A stretch of DNA of 35,127 bases, from NCBI GenBank assembly GCA_002411345.1, contig DHSL01000021.1, positions 1 to 35,127 of the forward strand, in the 5' to 3' direction. This document shows, piece by piece, positions 25,803 to 33,994 of this stretch (position 1 is the stretch's first letter; the number at the start of each line of letters is the position of its first letter). The notes beneath the pieces were generated by a model, which saw nothing but the letters and a program-made list of their open reading frames with translations, ran no database searches and had not been told where the DNA came from. The position numbers and the translations under genes are program-made. The stretch comes from Bacteroidales bacterium UBA5287 (GTDB lineage: Bacteria > Bacteroidota > Bacteroidia > Bacteroidales > Dysgonomonadaceae).

Positions 25803-27164
25803 ATGAAACAAACAATGAAAAGAACAAGTATTTACATGGTACTTAGCGTACTACTATTATTCTTAACTGTTCATCAATCTTACGGACAAGGAGCTCGATA
25901 TACCGGTTCCTATTCACCATCCTCACCTGTCAAATATGTAGGGATGAGTAATCTTGTTATTGAAGGTTTAGAATTTGTGAACGGCAATGCAGACCTCATT
26001 GCCCTGTACAATTGTGAAAATGTAATTATCAGGAACAACCGATTCGCATCAACTCCAACCAAAAGAGGGATCTATCTGTATAATTGCAAGAATGTTACAA
26101 TTATCGACAACACATTTGAGAATGTGCAATCCGGCATGGTAGCTTCCACTTCTACTGGAGTAAAGTTTGAGTATAACGACCTTTACAACATAGTAGGTCC
26201 TCTAAAAGGAGGCGATAAAACAGGTGTAATGGCCCAATTTATCGAAGTATACGGCGAAGGCAACAGCATCAGCTACAATGCCTGTGATAACATTTTTGGA
26301 GAGAGTTCTCCAGAAGACCTTGTCAATGTTTACAACTCCAATGGAACCCCCCAGAGTCCAATTATTATAAAAGGAAACTGGATTAGAGGAGGAGGTCCTT
26401 CTTTAAGTGGAGGTGGCATTAATATTGGCGATTTCGGTGGATCATATCAGATTGCAGAAGACAATATTCTTGTAAACCCCGGTCAGTATGGAATGGGTAT
26501 TTCCGGTGGACACGATATGATTGTTCGAAACAATAAAGTGTATGGTCGTCAGAATTACTTCACCAACGTTGGTGTAACTGCAAGCAACTGGTATGTAGCC
26601 GACAAAGGCAACTCTTACAATATTACCGTAGCCAACAACGAGATCAACTATATGCACAAGGACGGTTTTTTGAATAACGTTTGGTTTAACGATAACGTAT
26701 TACCCGTAACCGGTAGTGAAACAAACAAATACAATTCAAATTTAACTGCATCGATCCTTTCCGACCAATTAGTAGGAAGAGCCAGAGTAGGTCAGACCCC
26801 CCCACCAGTAGAAGATCCTGTTACTCCACCAGTAGAAGATCCCGTTACTCCTCCGACAGAAAACCCCGTTACTCCTCCCGGTGCAGATTCAACTGAAAAT
26901 ACTGAAACTCCTCCAACTGTTGAGATAAACGATCCAAGCATTGTTATCTATTTAGACAGATACAGTAGAATTTGCATCAACATTAAAGGTCCATTATCTC
27001 CTTCGGCAAATGTGACCATTACAGATGTAGGCGGAAATGAGATATTTTCAAGAAGAATTATAAGTTTTCATACATCAATTAGAATGAGAGTTAGAAAAGG
27101 AACATATACTGTATATGTTGTAAACGGTGATAAAACAAATAAAAAAGAATTAACAATTAAATAA
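25803..27164 (+). CDS. exported right-handed parallel beta-helix protein with Pro-rich linker and probable T9SS sorting domain
   Basis: Start at 25803 (MKQTMKRTSIYM...) puts the signal peptide first (hydrophobic core about 12-25, cleavage near SYGQ-GARY); an ATG at 25713 would hide it behind 30 residues. 453 residues. A parallel beta-helix (about 35-300) has NosD/PbH1-type rungs such as NLVIEGLEFVNG, NVIIRNNRF, NVTIIDNTF and NITVANNEI. Three 8-residue PPVEDPVT-like repeats follow (about 334-357), then a C-terminal domain of about 75 residues. This has a beta pattern (VTITDVGGNEIFS, GTYTVYVVNG) ending in KKELTIK, like T9SS type A sorting domains. Beta-helix proteins of this kind include polysaccharide lyases and epimerases (PL6-like) but no catalytic set could be named. 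Divergence from wza suggests action on the locus's own glycan. Confidence 0.8.
   Translation: MKQTMKRTSIYMVLSVLLLFLTVHQSYGQGARYTGSYSPSSPVKYVGMSNLVIEGLEFVNGNADLIALYNCENVIIRNNRFASTPTKRGIYLYNCKNVTIIDNTFENVQSGMVASTSTGVKFEYNDLYNIVGPLKGGDKTGVMAQFIEVYGEGNSISYNACDNIFGESSPEDLVNVYNSNGTPQSPIIIKGNWIRGGGPSLSGGGINIGDFGGSYQIAEDNILVNPGQYGMGISGGHDMIVRNNKVYGRQNYFTNVGVTASNWYVADKGNSYNITVANNEINYMHKDGFLNNVWFNDNVLPVTGSETNKYNSNLTASILSDQLVGRARVGQTPPPVEDPVTPPVEDPVTPPTENPVTPPGADSTENTETPPTVEINDPSIVIYLDRYSRICINIKGPLSPSANVTITDVGGNEIFSRRIISFHTSIRMRVRKGTYTVYVVNGDKTNKKELTIK
26802..26873 (+). repeat. three 24-bp tandem repeats encoding PPVEDPVT-type linker
   Basis: Units 26802-26825, 26826-26849 and 26850-26873 encode PPVEDPVT, PPVEDPVT and PPTENPVT. 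The first two differ by only a few bases, so copy number could change by slippage or recombination and alter the linker length. Confidence 0.85.
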
Positions 27165-27166
27165 AT

Positions 27167-27628
27167 ATGAGCAAGTTTAATAATATTTTAATTTATCTAT
27201 TATCCATTCTAGGCATAGCATTCATGCTTGCATCTTGCGAAAGCGAAGAAAAAGTTAACCTACAAGAAGCCACTGAACATCCTTTAGTAGGAGAATGGAA
27301 AGTTGACGCATACATTGGAAATGAAGTCATTTTTAAGAACGTCATTCTTAATGCAGATCAAATTTCATCAACTCGTAATGATTCAATAGTATTAAGAGAT
27401 ACCGTGAATTATTTCTGGGACTTTCAAGTTAAAGTTGCTGTAATAAATAAAAACAGTTTATTTCAGACACAGCATTCAGTAAGTGAAGTTGCAGACCACA
27501 ATATTGGTGTTAAAATTTCCAATGGAAAAATAATCAACAACGACAGTATTTACTTTGAAGTAGCCTTTGAAGATGATGAGACCCCTTATGGAACCATTTA
27601 TCAGATGAAGGGCAGTCGTTTAAATTAA
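27167..27628 (+). CDS. small lipoprotein, lipid-binding-hydrolase-like (PF12888-type) by resemblance
   Basis: The 153-residue protein has a signal peptide and lipobox LASC (Cys24), so it is a surface or periplasmic lipoprotein. The mature part shows HPLVGEWKVDAYIGN, a central STRNDSIVLRDTVNYFWDFQVKV, and ISNGKIINNDSIYFEVAFEDDE. This is a beta-rich layout resembling the small Bacteroidetes lipid-binding/putative hydrolase lipoproteins of PF12888, from memory and not checked. Its ATG follows the beta-helix gene's stop after two bases, so the two form one operon and may act together, for example as surface anchor and exported enzyme. A hairpin terminator follows. Confidence 0.72.
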   Translation: MSKFNNILIYLLSILGIAFMLASCESEEKVNLQEATEHPLVGEWKVDAYIGNEVIFKNVILNADQISSTRNDSIVLRDTVNYFWDFQVKVAVINKNSLFQTQHSVSEVADHNIGVKISNGKIINNDSIYFEVAFEDDETPYGTIYQMKGSRLN

Positions 27629-27705
27629 CACCCAAAGTGTGTAACATGAATCATTGTTTCTAAAAGCAATTAAGAAGTATTCATAAATTTGAGTGATAAG
27701 CATCC

Positions 27706-27736
27706 GGAGAAAACTTCATGTATTGAAGTTTTCTCC
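27706..27736 (+). terminator. 13-bp perfect hairpin after the lipoprotein gene
   Basis: GGAGAAAACTTCA (27706-27718) and TGAAGTTTTCTCC (27724-27736) are exact reverse complements with a 5-base loop. There is no long T-tract after it. It lies 78 bases past the lipoprotein stop. Confidence 0.65.
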
Positions 27737-27784
27737 AAATGCCACTCGACTCCAATTGCTATTAACTGCATGATCAATTTTTTA

Positions 27785-28075
27785 CCTAAACCAGTAATCC
27801 ATATAAACCAAAGACATTTTAAAAATCCAGTCTCCATTTACTCCTAAAACATCTAATTACCTTAAACCAGTAATCTATATTACCCTAAAACATTTTTAAA
27901 AAACCAGTCATCATACTAACCACAAACAACTTATTACCTAAACCAGTATCATATTAACCAAAGACCACCTAAAAACTCTCTGCCGATAAACCTTCAAACT
28001 TCACGCTCATGTATCACATTAACCAAAGACCACCTAAAACCAGTGACCATATTAACCAATCATCCTAAAACTATA
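27785..28075 (+). repeat. degenerate tandem repeat, period about 38 bp, strand-biased
   Basis: CCAGT recurs at 27791, 27827, 27867, 27904, 27943 and 28040 (spacings 36, 40, 37, 39, 97). It is embedded in a loose unit like CCTAAACCAGT-n-ATATTAACCAAAGACC. ATTAACCAAAGACCACCTAA is shared by two copies near 27953 and 28017. The plus strand is strikingly poor in G and rich in A and C. No ORF crosses it. The rest of 27629-28282 holds the 13-bp hairpin and featureless AT-rich DNA. Confidence 0.75.
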
Positions 28076-28282
28076 CCCTTAAATAATAATTGGGACCATA
28101 ATCTATATAGAAAGTATTAAAGAAGAAGTTCAACCACGTGCTAAATATAAAAGAACAAATCATAATCATTTTAATTATTGTTTAAATTATTATTATTAGT
28201 TTTTATTGAGGAAAACATTTGCTTCCCTTCACCAACTAATTAACACGAGGTTGAAAATATTCGTCACAAAGGGCAGTTAAAT

Positions 28283-29923
28283 TTAGTTAAACCATATAGA
28301 TTTGAGCCTAAAAACCTCAATATTCTTGATTTGGATGTTATTTCCCCAAAAATTGAAGCCCTTATTTTGGTCGTTTATTTTTCTTTCGAAAGAGTAAGAA
28401 TAAGCCCCATTATCGATAAAAACTTCAACAGATGTTTTGTCGATAAAGATATCAGCAGAAATTTCCATGCTTGTCATGTCGACAGGCGAATAAAACACTC
28501 CATTCACCGTATTGTTGTTCATGTCATAATTCAGCAACGATTGCCCTTTAAAATCCAGGCCAGCACTTGTAGCATGTGAAAGTTTTATTGTTGTTTTAAT
28601 ACGCAAAAGCTGTTCATCTTTATACATATTCAAGTTTTTATCAGCCTCTTCCACATTCAAGTTTTCCCATTTATTACAATTATCCGTCAGCAAATTTGTT
28701 TCATCGATAGGAGTACTAAATAATCTAACTCCATTATTCGTTGATATCAATTTAAGTTCAGTAGGCAACAACATAAGCATATTAAAAGGCATATTTTTAG
28801 AAGTGATGCGTCCCCAGCTGATTTGTATTCTTCTGCCATCCGAATTAGGAATATTATTGAACGTTTGTCCCGCATAAGCAGAACCAGTTGTGTAATAATG
28901 TTTACCAGATTCAGGAGTAAAAACCTTCCCGTTAAAATCCCCAATCATATAAGTTCCCGAAGCCCCATACATAACCCATTTTTTATTATTAGGATTATTA
29001 TCAACCGGCAGTTCAAATAATTCCGGGCATTCCCAAAAACCCGTAATATGACTTTCGAAAGTCCAATCTTTCAAATTATTTGAGTTATAGATAGAATGTC
29101 CATCCCTTTCGTTCAAGACCATCACCCAATTTTTGTCAGGTTCGTACCAAAACACTTTTGGGTCTCGTGTGTCTTTACTATTCCATTTCTCTTTAGAATC
29201 AATTACCGGGTTCTTGTCATATTTAGTCCACGTACGTCCTTTATCCAAGCTATATGCCACACATTGAATCTGTCTATCAGGATTATCGGCCGTATATAAA
29301 GCAACCATTGCCGGAGTTTTTCCTTTATTGAAACCAGTAGTATTTTCATAATCTATCACCACTGAGCCCGAGAACATTGTACCATGTTCATCCGGATACA
29401 GGGCAACCGGAAGCTCCTTCCAATGGATCATATCATTGCTGACAGCATGTCCCCAATGCATATTTCCCCATTCCCTTTCATACGGATTATGTTGATAAAA
29501 CAAGTGATATTCACCTTCATAATAAATTAGTCCATTTGGGTCGTTGTTCCATCCCCTTCTGCTTGAAAAATGGAATTGCGGTCTGTTCTGTTCTTTATAC
29601 AAGCTATCTTGTCCTGCAATTTCATCCGATTGATAGATTTTATTCAACCCATTATTCTTTGATGAGAATGAAATTTTTAGAGTTTTATTTTTGAACGCCG
29701 AAATGTCGCAGAACACCCAGTAATCAGGATTTTCAGAAGCCAGTCGAACATCAAAAACCCTTTCTTTAGTCCCATTCACTTCAATTGTCATAACTTCCCG
29801 ATTTGCCTGATTTGAGATTGGGATATTCAAATAATTCTTTGTCGCTTTCATCGATACATTTTGAGCACACACGCATGCCATTAAAGCAAACGTAAAAAAT
29901 AAGGAGATCAAGATTCTTTTCAT
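28283..29923 (-). CDS. GH32 fructan hydrolase (levanase/inulinase type)
   Basis: 546 residues. A signal sequence (MKRILISLFFTFALMACVCAQ) could be a lipoprotein signal (LMAC) or a cleaved one. An N-terminal beta domain (about 25-105) resembles DUF4980 of Bacteroidetes GH32 enzymes. The GH32 five-bladed propeller follows: WNNDPNGLIYYEGEYHLFYQ holds the nucleophile Asp, RDPKVFWY holds the transition-state Asp, and WECPELFEL holds the acid/base Glu. A C-terminal beta-sandwich ends with a segment around TSVEVFIDNGAYSYS. It should cleave beta-fructosyl bonds outside the cytoplasm. No SusC/SusD pair or fructokinase is beside it, so it stands alone. Substrate (levan, inulin or sucrose) is unknown. 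The promoter TATCTTTG lies at 30045-30052. Confidence 0.95.
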   Translation of the reverse strand: MKRILISLFFTFALMACVCAQNVSMKATKNYLNIPISNQANREVMTIEVNGTKERVFDVRLASENPDYWVFCDISAFKNKTLKISFSSKNNGLNKIYQSDEIAGQDSLYKEQNRPQFHFSSRRGWNNDPNGLIYYEGEYHLFYQHNPYEREWGNMHWGHAVSNDMIHWKELPVALYPDEHGTMFSGSVVIDYENTTGFNKGKTPAMVALYTADNPDRQIQCVAYSLDKGRTWTKYDKNPVIDSKEKWNSKDTRDPKVFWYEPDKNWVMVLNERDGHSIYNSNNLKDWTFESHITGFWECPELFELPVDNNPNNKKWVMYGASGTYMIGDFNGKVFTPESGKHYYTTGSAYAGQTFNNIPNSDGRRIQISWGRITSKNMPFNMLMLLPTELKLISTNNGVRLFSTPIDETNLLTDNCNKWENLNVEEADKNLNMYKDEQLLRIKTTIKLSHATSAGLDFKGQSLLNYDMNNNTVNGVFYSPVDMTSMEISADIFIDKTSVEVFIDNGAYSYSFERKINDQNKGFNFWGNNIQIKNIEVFRLKSIWFN

Positions 29924-30044
29924 TTTAAATTATACTTAAATATTAATTTTTAAAAGAGATAAAAGTTATACCCCTCTACTTATTTATAAATTTTATTTTT
30001 CACTGTTTAGTCAAGAGGTAGCGTTAATTATAGTTAACTTGGAG

Positions 30045-30052
30045 CAAAGATA
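30045..30052 (-). promoter_or_regulatory. -7 promoter element (TATCTTTG) of the GH32 gene
   Basis: This is an exact TAnnTTTG match on the minus strand 122 bases before the GH32 start. It sits next to a large inverted repeat (30057-30098) that covers the region where upstream promoter contacts would lie. Confidence 0.5.
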
Positions 30053-30056
30053 AGTA

Positions 30057-30098
30057 TTTCTGCTAAAAGCATTAAGTATAGGTGCTTTTTAGCAGAAA
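30057..30098 (-). terminator. 15-bp hairpin: M64 gene terminator and/or GH32 operator
   Basis: TTTCTGCTAAAAGCA (30057-30071) pairs with TGCTTTTTAGCAGAAA (30083-30098) with one bulged base and an 11-base loop. It is 92 bases past the M64 gene stop on the minus strand, which suits a terminator. It also lies just upstream of the GH32 -7 element, which suits an operator. The sequence does not decide between these. Confidence 0.6.
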
Positions 30099-30189
30099 TA
30101 TGTTGTTGAGGTTGAATGTCCGCCACAAATCTAAAAGATGTTTGAAAAAGAAGGTGATTGTGAGATACCTTAAAATTGAAAGTCACCCG

Positions 30190-32643
30190 TTAATTTACGA
30201 CAATTCTAATAGGCGGTGGTAAGAGTTTATCATAATCTATTGGCATTTCGACCGAGCTTGGTTTAGCATAAACCTCTTTCACATCTTTCATTTTGAAATC
30301 CTCAAAAGAGTACGTTTCACCAGCCAATCTTTTTATCCTCTTGACAATCAGTTCTCTGGCTGGAGCGTTTATATAAGCTATGTTGTTTATCATTAAGCTG
30401 TTAGGTTCGGACCTCCAGATGCCAAAAGCATAATATCTTGCCCCTTCGTAGGCGCCCACATACGAATATGCCGGTTCATCGATGAAATGTTTCCACAATA
30501 TTTCAGATAAATTATTAGTCAAGTCGACATTAAGATCATATCCCCATTGTTGCCATTGTCTCAGATCGTTTTGTTGAGAAAGCGGAATAGTTGTAGTTCT
30601 AAACGAAACATATTCATCAGCAAGCTTTCCGAAACCGTGTCCCGCAGCCTCATGCTGCACCAAACCCCTAAAATCATTTGGGTAAGGTTCTGTTGAAACC
30701 GGAGCTACAGCGATTGCCTTACCATCAGAATAAGAATAAGTAGTTCCCGCGTACCTTGAGCTATTTGTGATAACGGTGATCAAAGTTTGAGTGAAGTCGG
30801 TGCTTAGCGGAGCCTTTTGTGCATATTCAAAACATTTATCATTATCCGTCGACATTATTGTAGAAGGAGGCGCATTCACATATTTAGAAGAAAACGCCGT
30901 ATTTTTTGTGGTGATGTTATCGCTTATTCCGCTTTCTTGTGAGAACGCATAAACAATATAAATATCAAAATAGCTTCTATAAGACTTGTACGGTTCAACA
31001 GAAAAGAAATGTTCTATACCCTTGTTGAGGTCGTTCATATACTTACCTTTGTTGATATCATCAATTGTGTAACCATCCCCAAGAAAAACGAGATCAATTC
31101 CATCGCCAGAAGTAGAGCTCTGTACTTTTACAACTTCACCATCCTTGAAAGGGAGCGATTGCTCCTCTATGAAGTTAGCTGTCAGTATTATATTCTGTGC
31201 AGGCATTGTCAGCGTTGAAGCAGCATTTTCAGTATTAGAAATAAATTGCGTATCTCCAGTCCAGTTTTTAAAAACATAGCCACTATTTGCAGTAGCAGAG
31301 ATATTTACAACAGTACCCTCCTGATAATTTCCAGAACCATTGACCATTCCCCCAATTGTAGGTGTAACCCCCAAGTTAAGACTATAAGAAATTCCACTTG
31401 CCTGTTCAAAAGCAATAGTTCTCAAAATCACCCCCGCCTTATTTTTCAGTGAGACAGAAGCATATCGAGTAGGACCCGCATTCTCTTTCAAGTTGAAAGT
31501 AATTTTTTCGTATCGCATGGTTGAACGCGTAGAGATTTTTGCAACCGACAACCATGATTTAGCATCATCAGGAATATCCACCACATAATCAATGTTAGTA
31601 TCGACAGATAAATCCGCTGTTGAAGCCCCTTTCGGCAATAAGAAATACTGTTCAGCGACAGTAATTATTCCAGTAATGAAATTGATGCTACTCATTATCG
31701 TTTTAGAATTTCCATCGTAAACCCAAACCAAGACCTCATCTTCAACCAATGGATTTGGGGCAGTTACAGATATGGTGCCTGTCGAAATATTCGCAGGAGC
31801 TACTTTTGCTCTCCATCCATTTTGTCCCAAAGCCTTAACGATTGTTTTGTCGGTCGCCCCCGTAATAACATAATTCAGTGATTTTGTATCCCCTGGAGTA
31901 ATTGAAATATCCGCAGATTCATCAAAAGAAATAGACAATGGTTTTTCTTTTGGCAGCGTTATTACCGTTCCGTTCGTCAAAGTCAAGAAGACATTATTCT
32001 CGTCATACGTAACATTTTGGAAAAAGCTGTTTGCGCCGTCCTTTCCATCTATGCCATCTTTTCCATCCTCCCCAGTCGCTTTACCCAAGTTAGTCCACGT
32101 TATCCCGTTATCCGTTGACAGCATCCAGTACCCATTATCAATTTTAAGTTGCGGAGTAATTCCATCATTCCCGTTTGCCCCGTTTGTCCCATCTTTAGCG
32201 ACAGCCCTCACCTTATTACCCGAATCGTCTGTCATCCACTTCCCGTTGACCGTCCAATAATATAAACCATCAGAGAAAATATTAACCCCAATCACAGGAG
32301 TTGCTCCATCTTTACCATCTGCTCCATTCTTACCATCAAGTCCATTTGTTCCATGATAAATTGTTGCACTTCCACTTTTTGCAAACGAAAGCGAGTAACC
32401 AATAACTTTATCACCCTCTTTTATTTCCGAGATAGAAGTCACATAATCATTGTTTTGTAAAGCCGTTACAGCCGTTTGGAGAGAAGCAATGTTGGTATTT
32501 ATTTGCGCGGTTAACTTTTCAATAGCAGCCAATCTTGTTTCGAGAGAATCCACTTGATTTTTTAGATCAGAATCATCATAACACGACCAGAAAGCAGGCA
32601 AGGCCAAAAGTATAGTCAAAGCAATCCTTATTAAATTTTTCAT
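30190..32643 (-). CDS. surface lipoprotein with DUF4988-like stalk, collagen-like segments and M64 peptidase domain
   Basis: 817 residues. The lipobox is FWSC (Cys21). A short coiled coil follows (about 28-68), then a DUF4988-like part with collagen-like G-x-x runs (DGKNGADGKDGATP near 105, EDGKDGIDGKDGA near 192). Beta domains of BACON-like type (about 320-415) and a Listeria-Bacteroides type repeat (GYVFKNWTGD region, about 425-490) come next. The C-terminal M64 zinc peptidase domain (about 500-760) has VFLGDGYT and QHEAAGHGFGKLADEY. M64 members include IgA-cleaving peptidases, but the substrate here is unknown. In HEAAGH the two histidines are five apart, not four; I recall this spacing in Bacteroides M64 proteins. 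It stands between GH32 and the recombinase, same strand, with 145 bases separating it from the latter. Confidence 0.88.
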   Translation of the reverse strand: MKNLIRIALTILLALPAFWSCYDDSDLKNQVDSLETRLAAIEKLTAQINTNIASLQTAVTALQNNDYVTSISEIKEGDKVIGYSLSFAKSGSATIYHGTNGLDGKNGADGKDGATPVIGVNIFSDGLYYWTVNGKWMTDDSGNKVRAVAKDGTNGANGNDGITPQLKIDNGYWMLSTDNGITWTNLGKATGEDGKDGIDGKDGANSFFQNVTYDENNVFLTLTNGTVITLPKEKPLSISFDESADISITPGDTKSLNYVITGATDKTIVKALGQNGWRAKVAPANISTGTISVTAPNPLVEDEVLVWVYDGNSKTIMSSINFITGIITVAEQYFLLPKGASTADLSVDTNIDYVVDIPDDAKSWLSVAKISTRSTMRYEKITFNLKENAGPTRYASVSLKNKAGVILRTIAFEQASGISYSLNLGVTPTIGGMVNGSGNYQEGTVVNISATANSGYVFKNWTGDTQFISNTENAASTLTMPAQNIILTANFIEEQSLPFKDGEVVKVQSSTSGDGIDLVFLGDGYTIDDINKGKYMNDLNKGIEHFFSVEPYKSYRSYFDIYIVYAFSQESGISDNITTKNTAFSSKYVNAPPSTIMSTDNDKCFEYAQKAPLSTDFTQTLITVITNSSRYAGTTYSYSDGKAIAVAPVSTEPYPNDFRGLVQHEAAGHGFGKLADEYVSFRTTTIPLSQQNDLRQWQQWGYDLNVDLTNNLSEILWKHFIDEPAYSYVGAYEGARYYAFGIWRSEPNSLMINNIAYINAPARELIVKRIKRLAGETYSFEDFKMKDVKEVYAKPSSVEMPIDYDKLLPPPIRIVVN

Positions 32644-32788
32644 ATTAAAGGTTTTCTATCAATAAATTGTGAAGTTCTGTATAAACTATTAAAGTTATAT
32701 ATTATTTTAAAACCACAGCTGCTTAGTCACTAATTTTTCTGAGGATTCAAGTTTTAATTAACTCAGTTTGTTCTTCTGATTATGTTTT

Positions 32789-33640
32789 TCAAAGAAAATC
32801 CAGTGGACTTTTGATCTTCACTTGAGAAATATCCGCGAGATGAGTATAAATTTCGGTTGTTTTAATGGATTGATGCCCCAAAAGATTTTGAATATAACGA
32901 ATATCCGTACCATTTTCCAACAAATGAACAGCGAAGCTATGTCTTAAGATCTGAGGGGTAACATGTTTGTTAATTCCCGCTTTCTGTGCATAGTTTTTTA
33001 CTATTGTTTGTACGCTTTTTGGAGAATACATCCTGCCAGACTGCCCCTCAAATAGAAAGTCCTTCGGTATATATTGTTTAGCATACATTCTGATTTCATC
33101 CAATAATATTCGCGAAAGCATTACAATATGGTCCTTATATCCTTTTGCATTTCTGATCATAATCATCATACGCGTATGATCAATATCTTTAATTTTCAGA
33201 TTTAAAAGTTCAGATAATCTCAAGCCACACCCATATAAAAGCATAATTATGCATTTATGCTTTAGGTTTTCTACCGTACCAATTAAACTTTTTACTTCGC
33301 TTTGAGTTAAATAATTTGGCAAAGATTTTTGTTTTTGTGCAGGATAAAGATGTTTTATGTTTAAATCTTTACCAAAAACAAAGTTGTAAAATTTTTCAAT
33401 AGAAGCCACAATCATGTGTTGATGAGAACTACTTATTTCGTACCTTTCAATTTTCCATAGTACATACATTTCAATGTCAATTACACCTAATTCATTTGGA
33501 TCGTTAAATTTTTTCTCTGCAAATTGCAGAAAACTCTTAACCGCGCTGCTATAATTTTTAATAGTGCTTGCGCTATATCTCTGAATTATTAAATTTAGTT
33601 TAAATTCAGTTATTAATCTATCTGTTTCCATGATTAGCAA
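32789..33640 (-). CDS. tyrosine recombinase (XerC/XerD/IntI-like)
   Basis: 283 residues. The N-terminal SAM-like DNA-binding domain spans about 8-95. In the C-terminal catalytic domain the first Arg is in GCGLRLSELL, the beta-strand Lys in AKGYKDH, box II is TPQILRHSFAVHLLENGTDIRYIQ, then LGH, and the nucleophile Tyr is in KTTEIYTH. The protein ends KIKSPLDFL, as in chromosomal Bacteroidetes recombinases. The box II HxxR motif reads Q-I-L-R: the first catalytic His is Gln (CAG, one base from CAT/CAC). The second Arg and the LGH histidine remain. It may be weak or specialised. ATG codons at 33640 and 33631 are both possible. It is not beside a full transposon or phage. Inverted repeats at 33745-33774 and 33860-33879 lie just upstream. 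Confidence 0.93.
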   Translation of the reverse strand: MLIMETDRLITEFKLNLIIQRYSASTIKNYSSAVKSFLQFAEKKFNDPNELGVIDIEMYVLWKIERYEISSSHQHMIVASIEKFYNFVFGKDLNIKHLYPAQKQKSLPNYLTQSEVKSLIGTVENLKHKCIIMLLYGCGLRLSELLNLKIKDIDHTRMMIMIRNAKGYKDHIVMLSRILLDEIRMYAKQYIPKDFLFEGQSGRMYSPKSVQTIVKNYAQKAGINKHVTPQILRHSFAVHLLENGTDIRYIQNLLGHQSIKTTEIYTHLADISQVKIKSPLDFL

Positions 33641-33994
33641 CTTTTATTGCACAATTATAACATCCAAAAGATGATTTTATCCCATTGTTTTTGAATTAAT
33701 TTAGCTTTGAAACATACTCGATTGATTATTTATCTGTTCAAAATTTACGAATAAACAATAAAACATTCGTAAATGCGATTTCACTTGTAAAAGTATACTT
33801 TATATACTTATATACAATAATTTAAATATGTGTTTTAGGAAACAGTAACAATATAGATAACGAATGTTTTGTGTTTCGTATTAATGAATAAAATATATTT
33901 CTCATGCAAACAGCGAATTTTGTTTTGGTAATATTAATTAATAGCAATATTAATTAAAAGTAAACGTGGAAATTATAAATTCATTTTTAGAGTT
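33641..33994. promoter_or_regulatory. intergenic region with related inverted repeats upstream of the recombinase
   Basis: No gene is seen here. TTTACGAAT (33745-33753) and ATTCGTAAA (33766-33774) are perfect inverted arms with a 12-base spacer. A second, shorter pair, ACGAA (33860-33864) and TTCGT (33875-33879), has a 10-base spacer and the same core. A plus-strand TAGCTTTG (33702-33709) matches the -7 consensus and could drive the FISUMP gene with a long leader. AATATTAATTAA-type direct repeats occur near 33930-33957. Confidence 0.5.

Noticed and set aside
27785..28075. CRISPR array
   Set aside because: Units are degenerate, spacing has no distinct unique spacers, and no cas genes are in the window.
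28331..29299. Plus-strand ORFs within the GH32 gene
   Set aside because: These are antisense to conserved GH32 coding sequence with no motif of their own.
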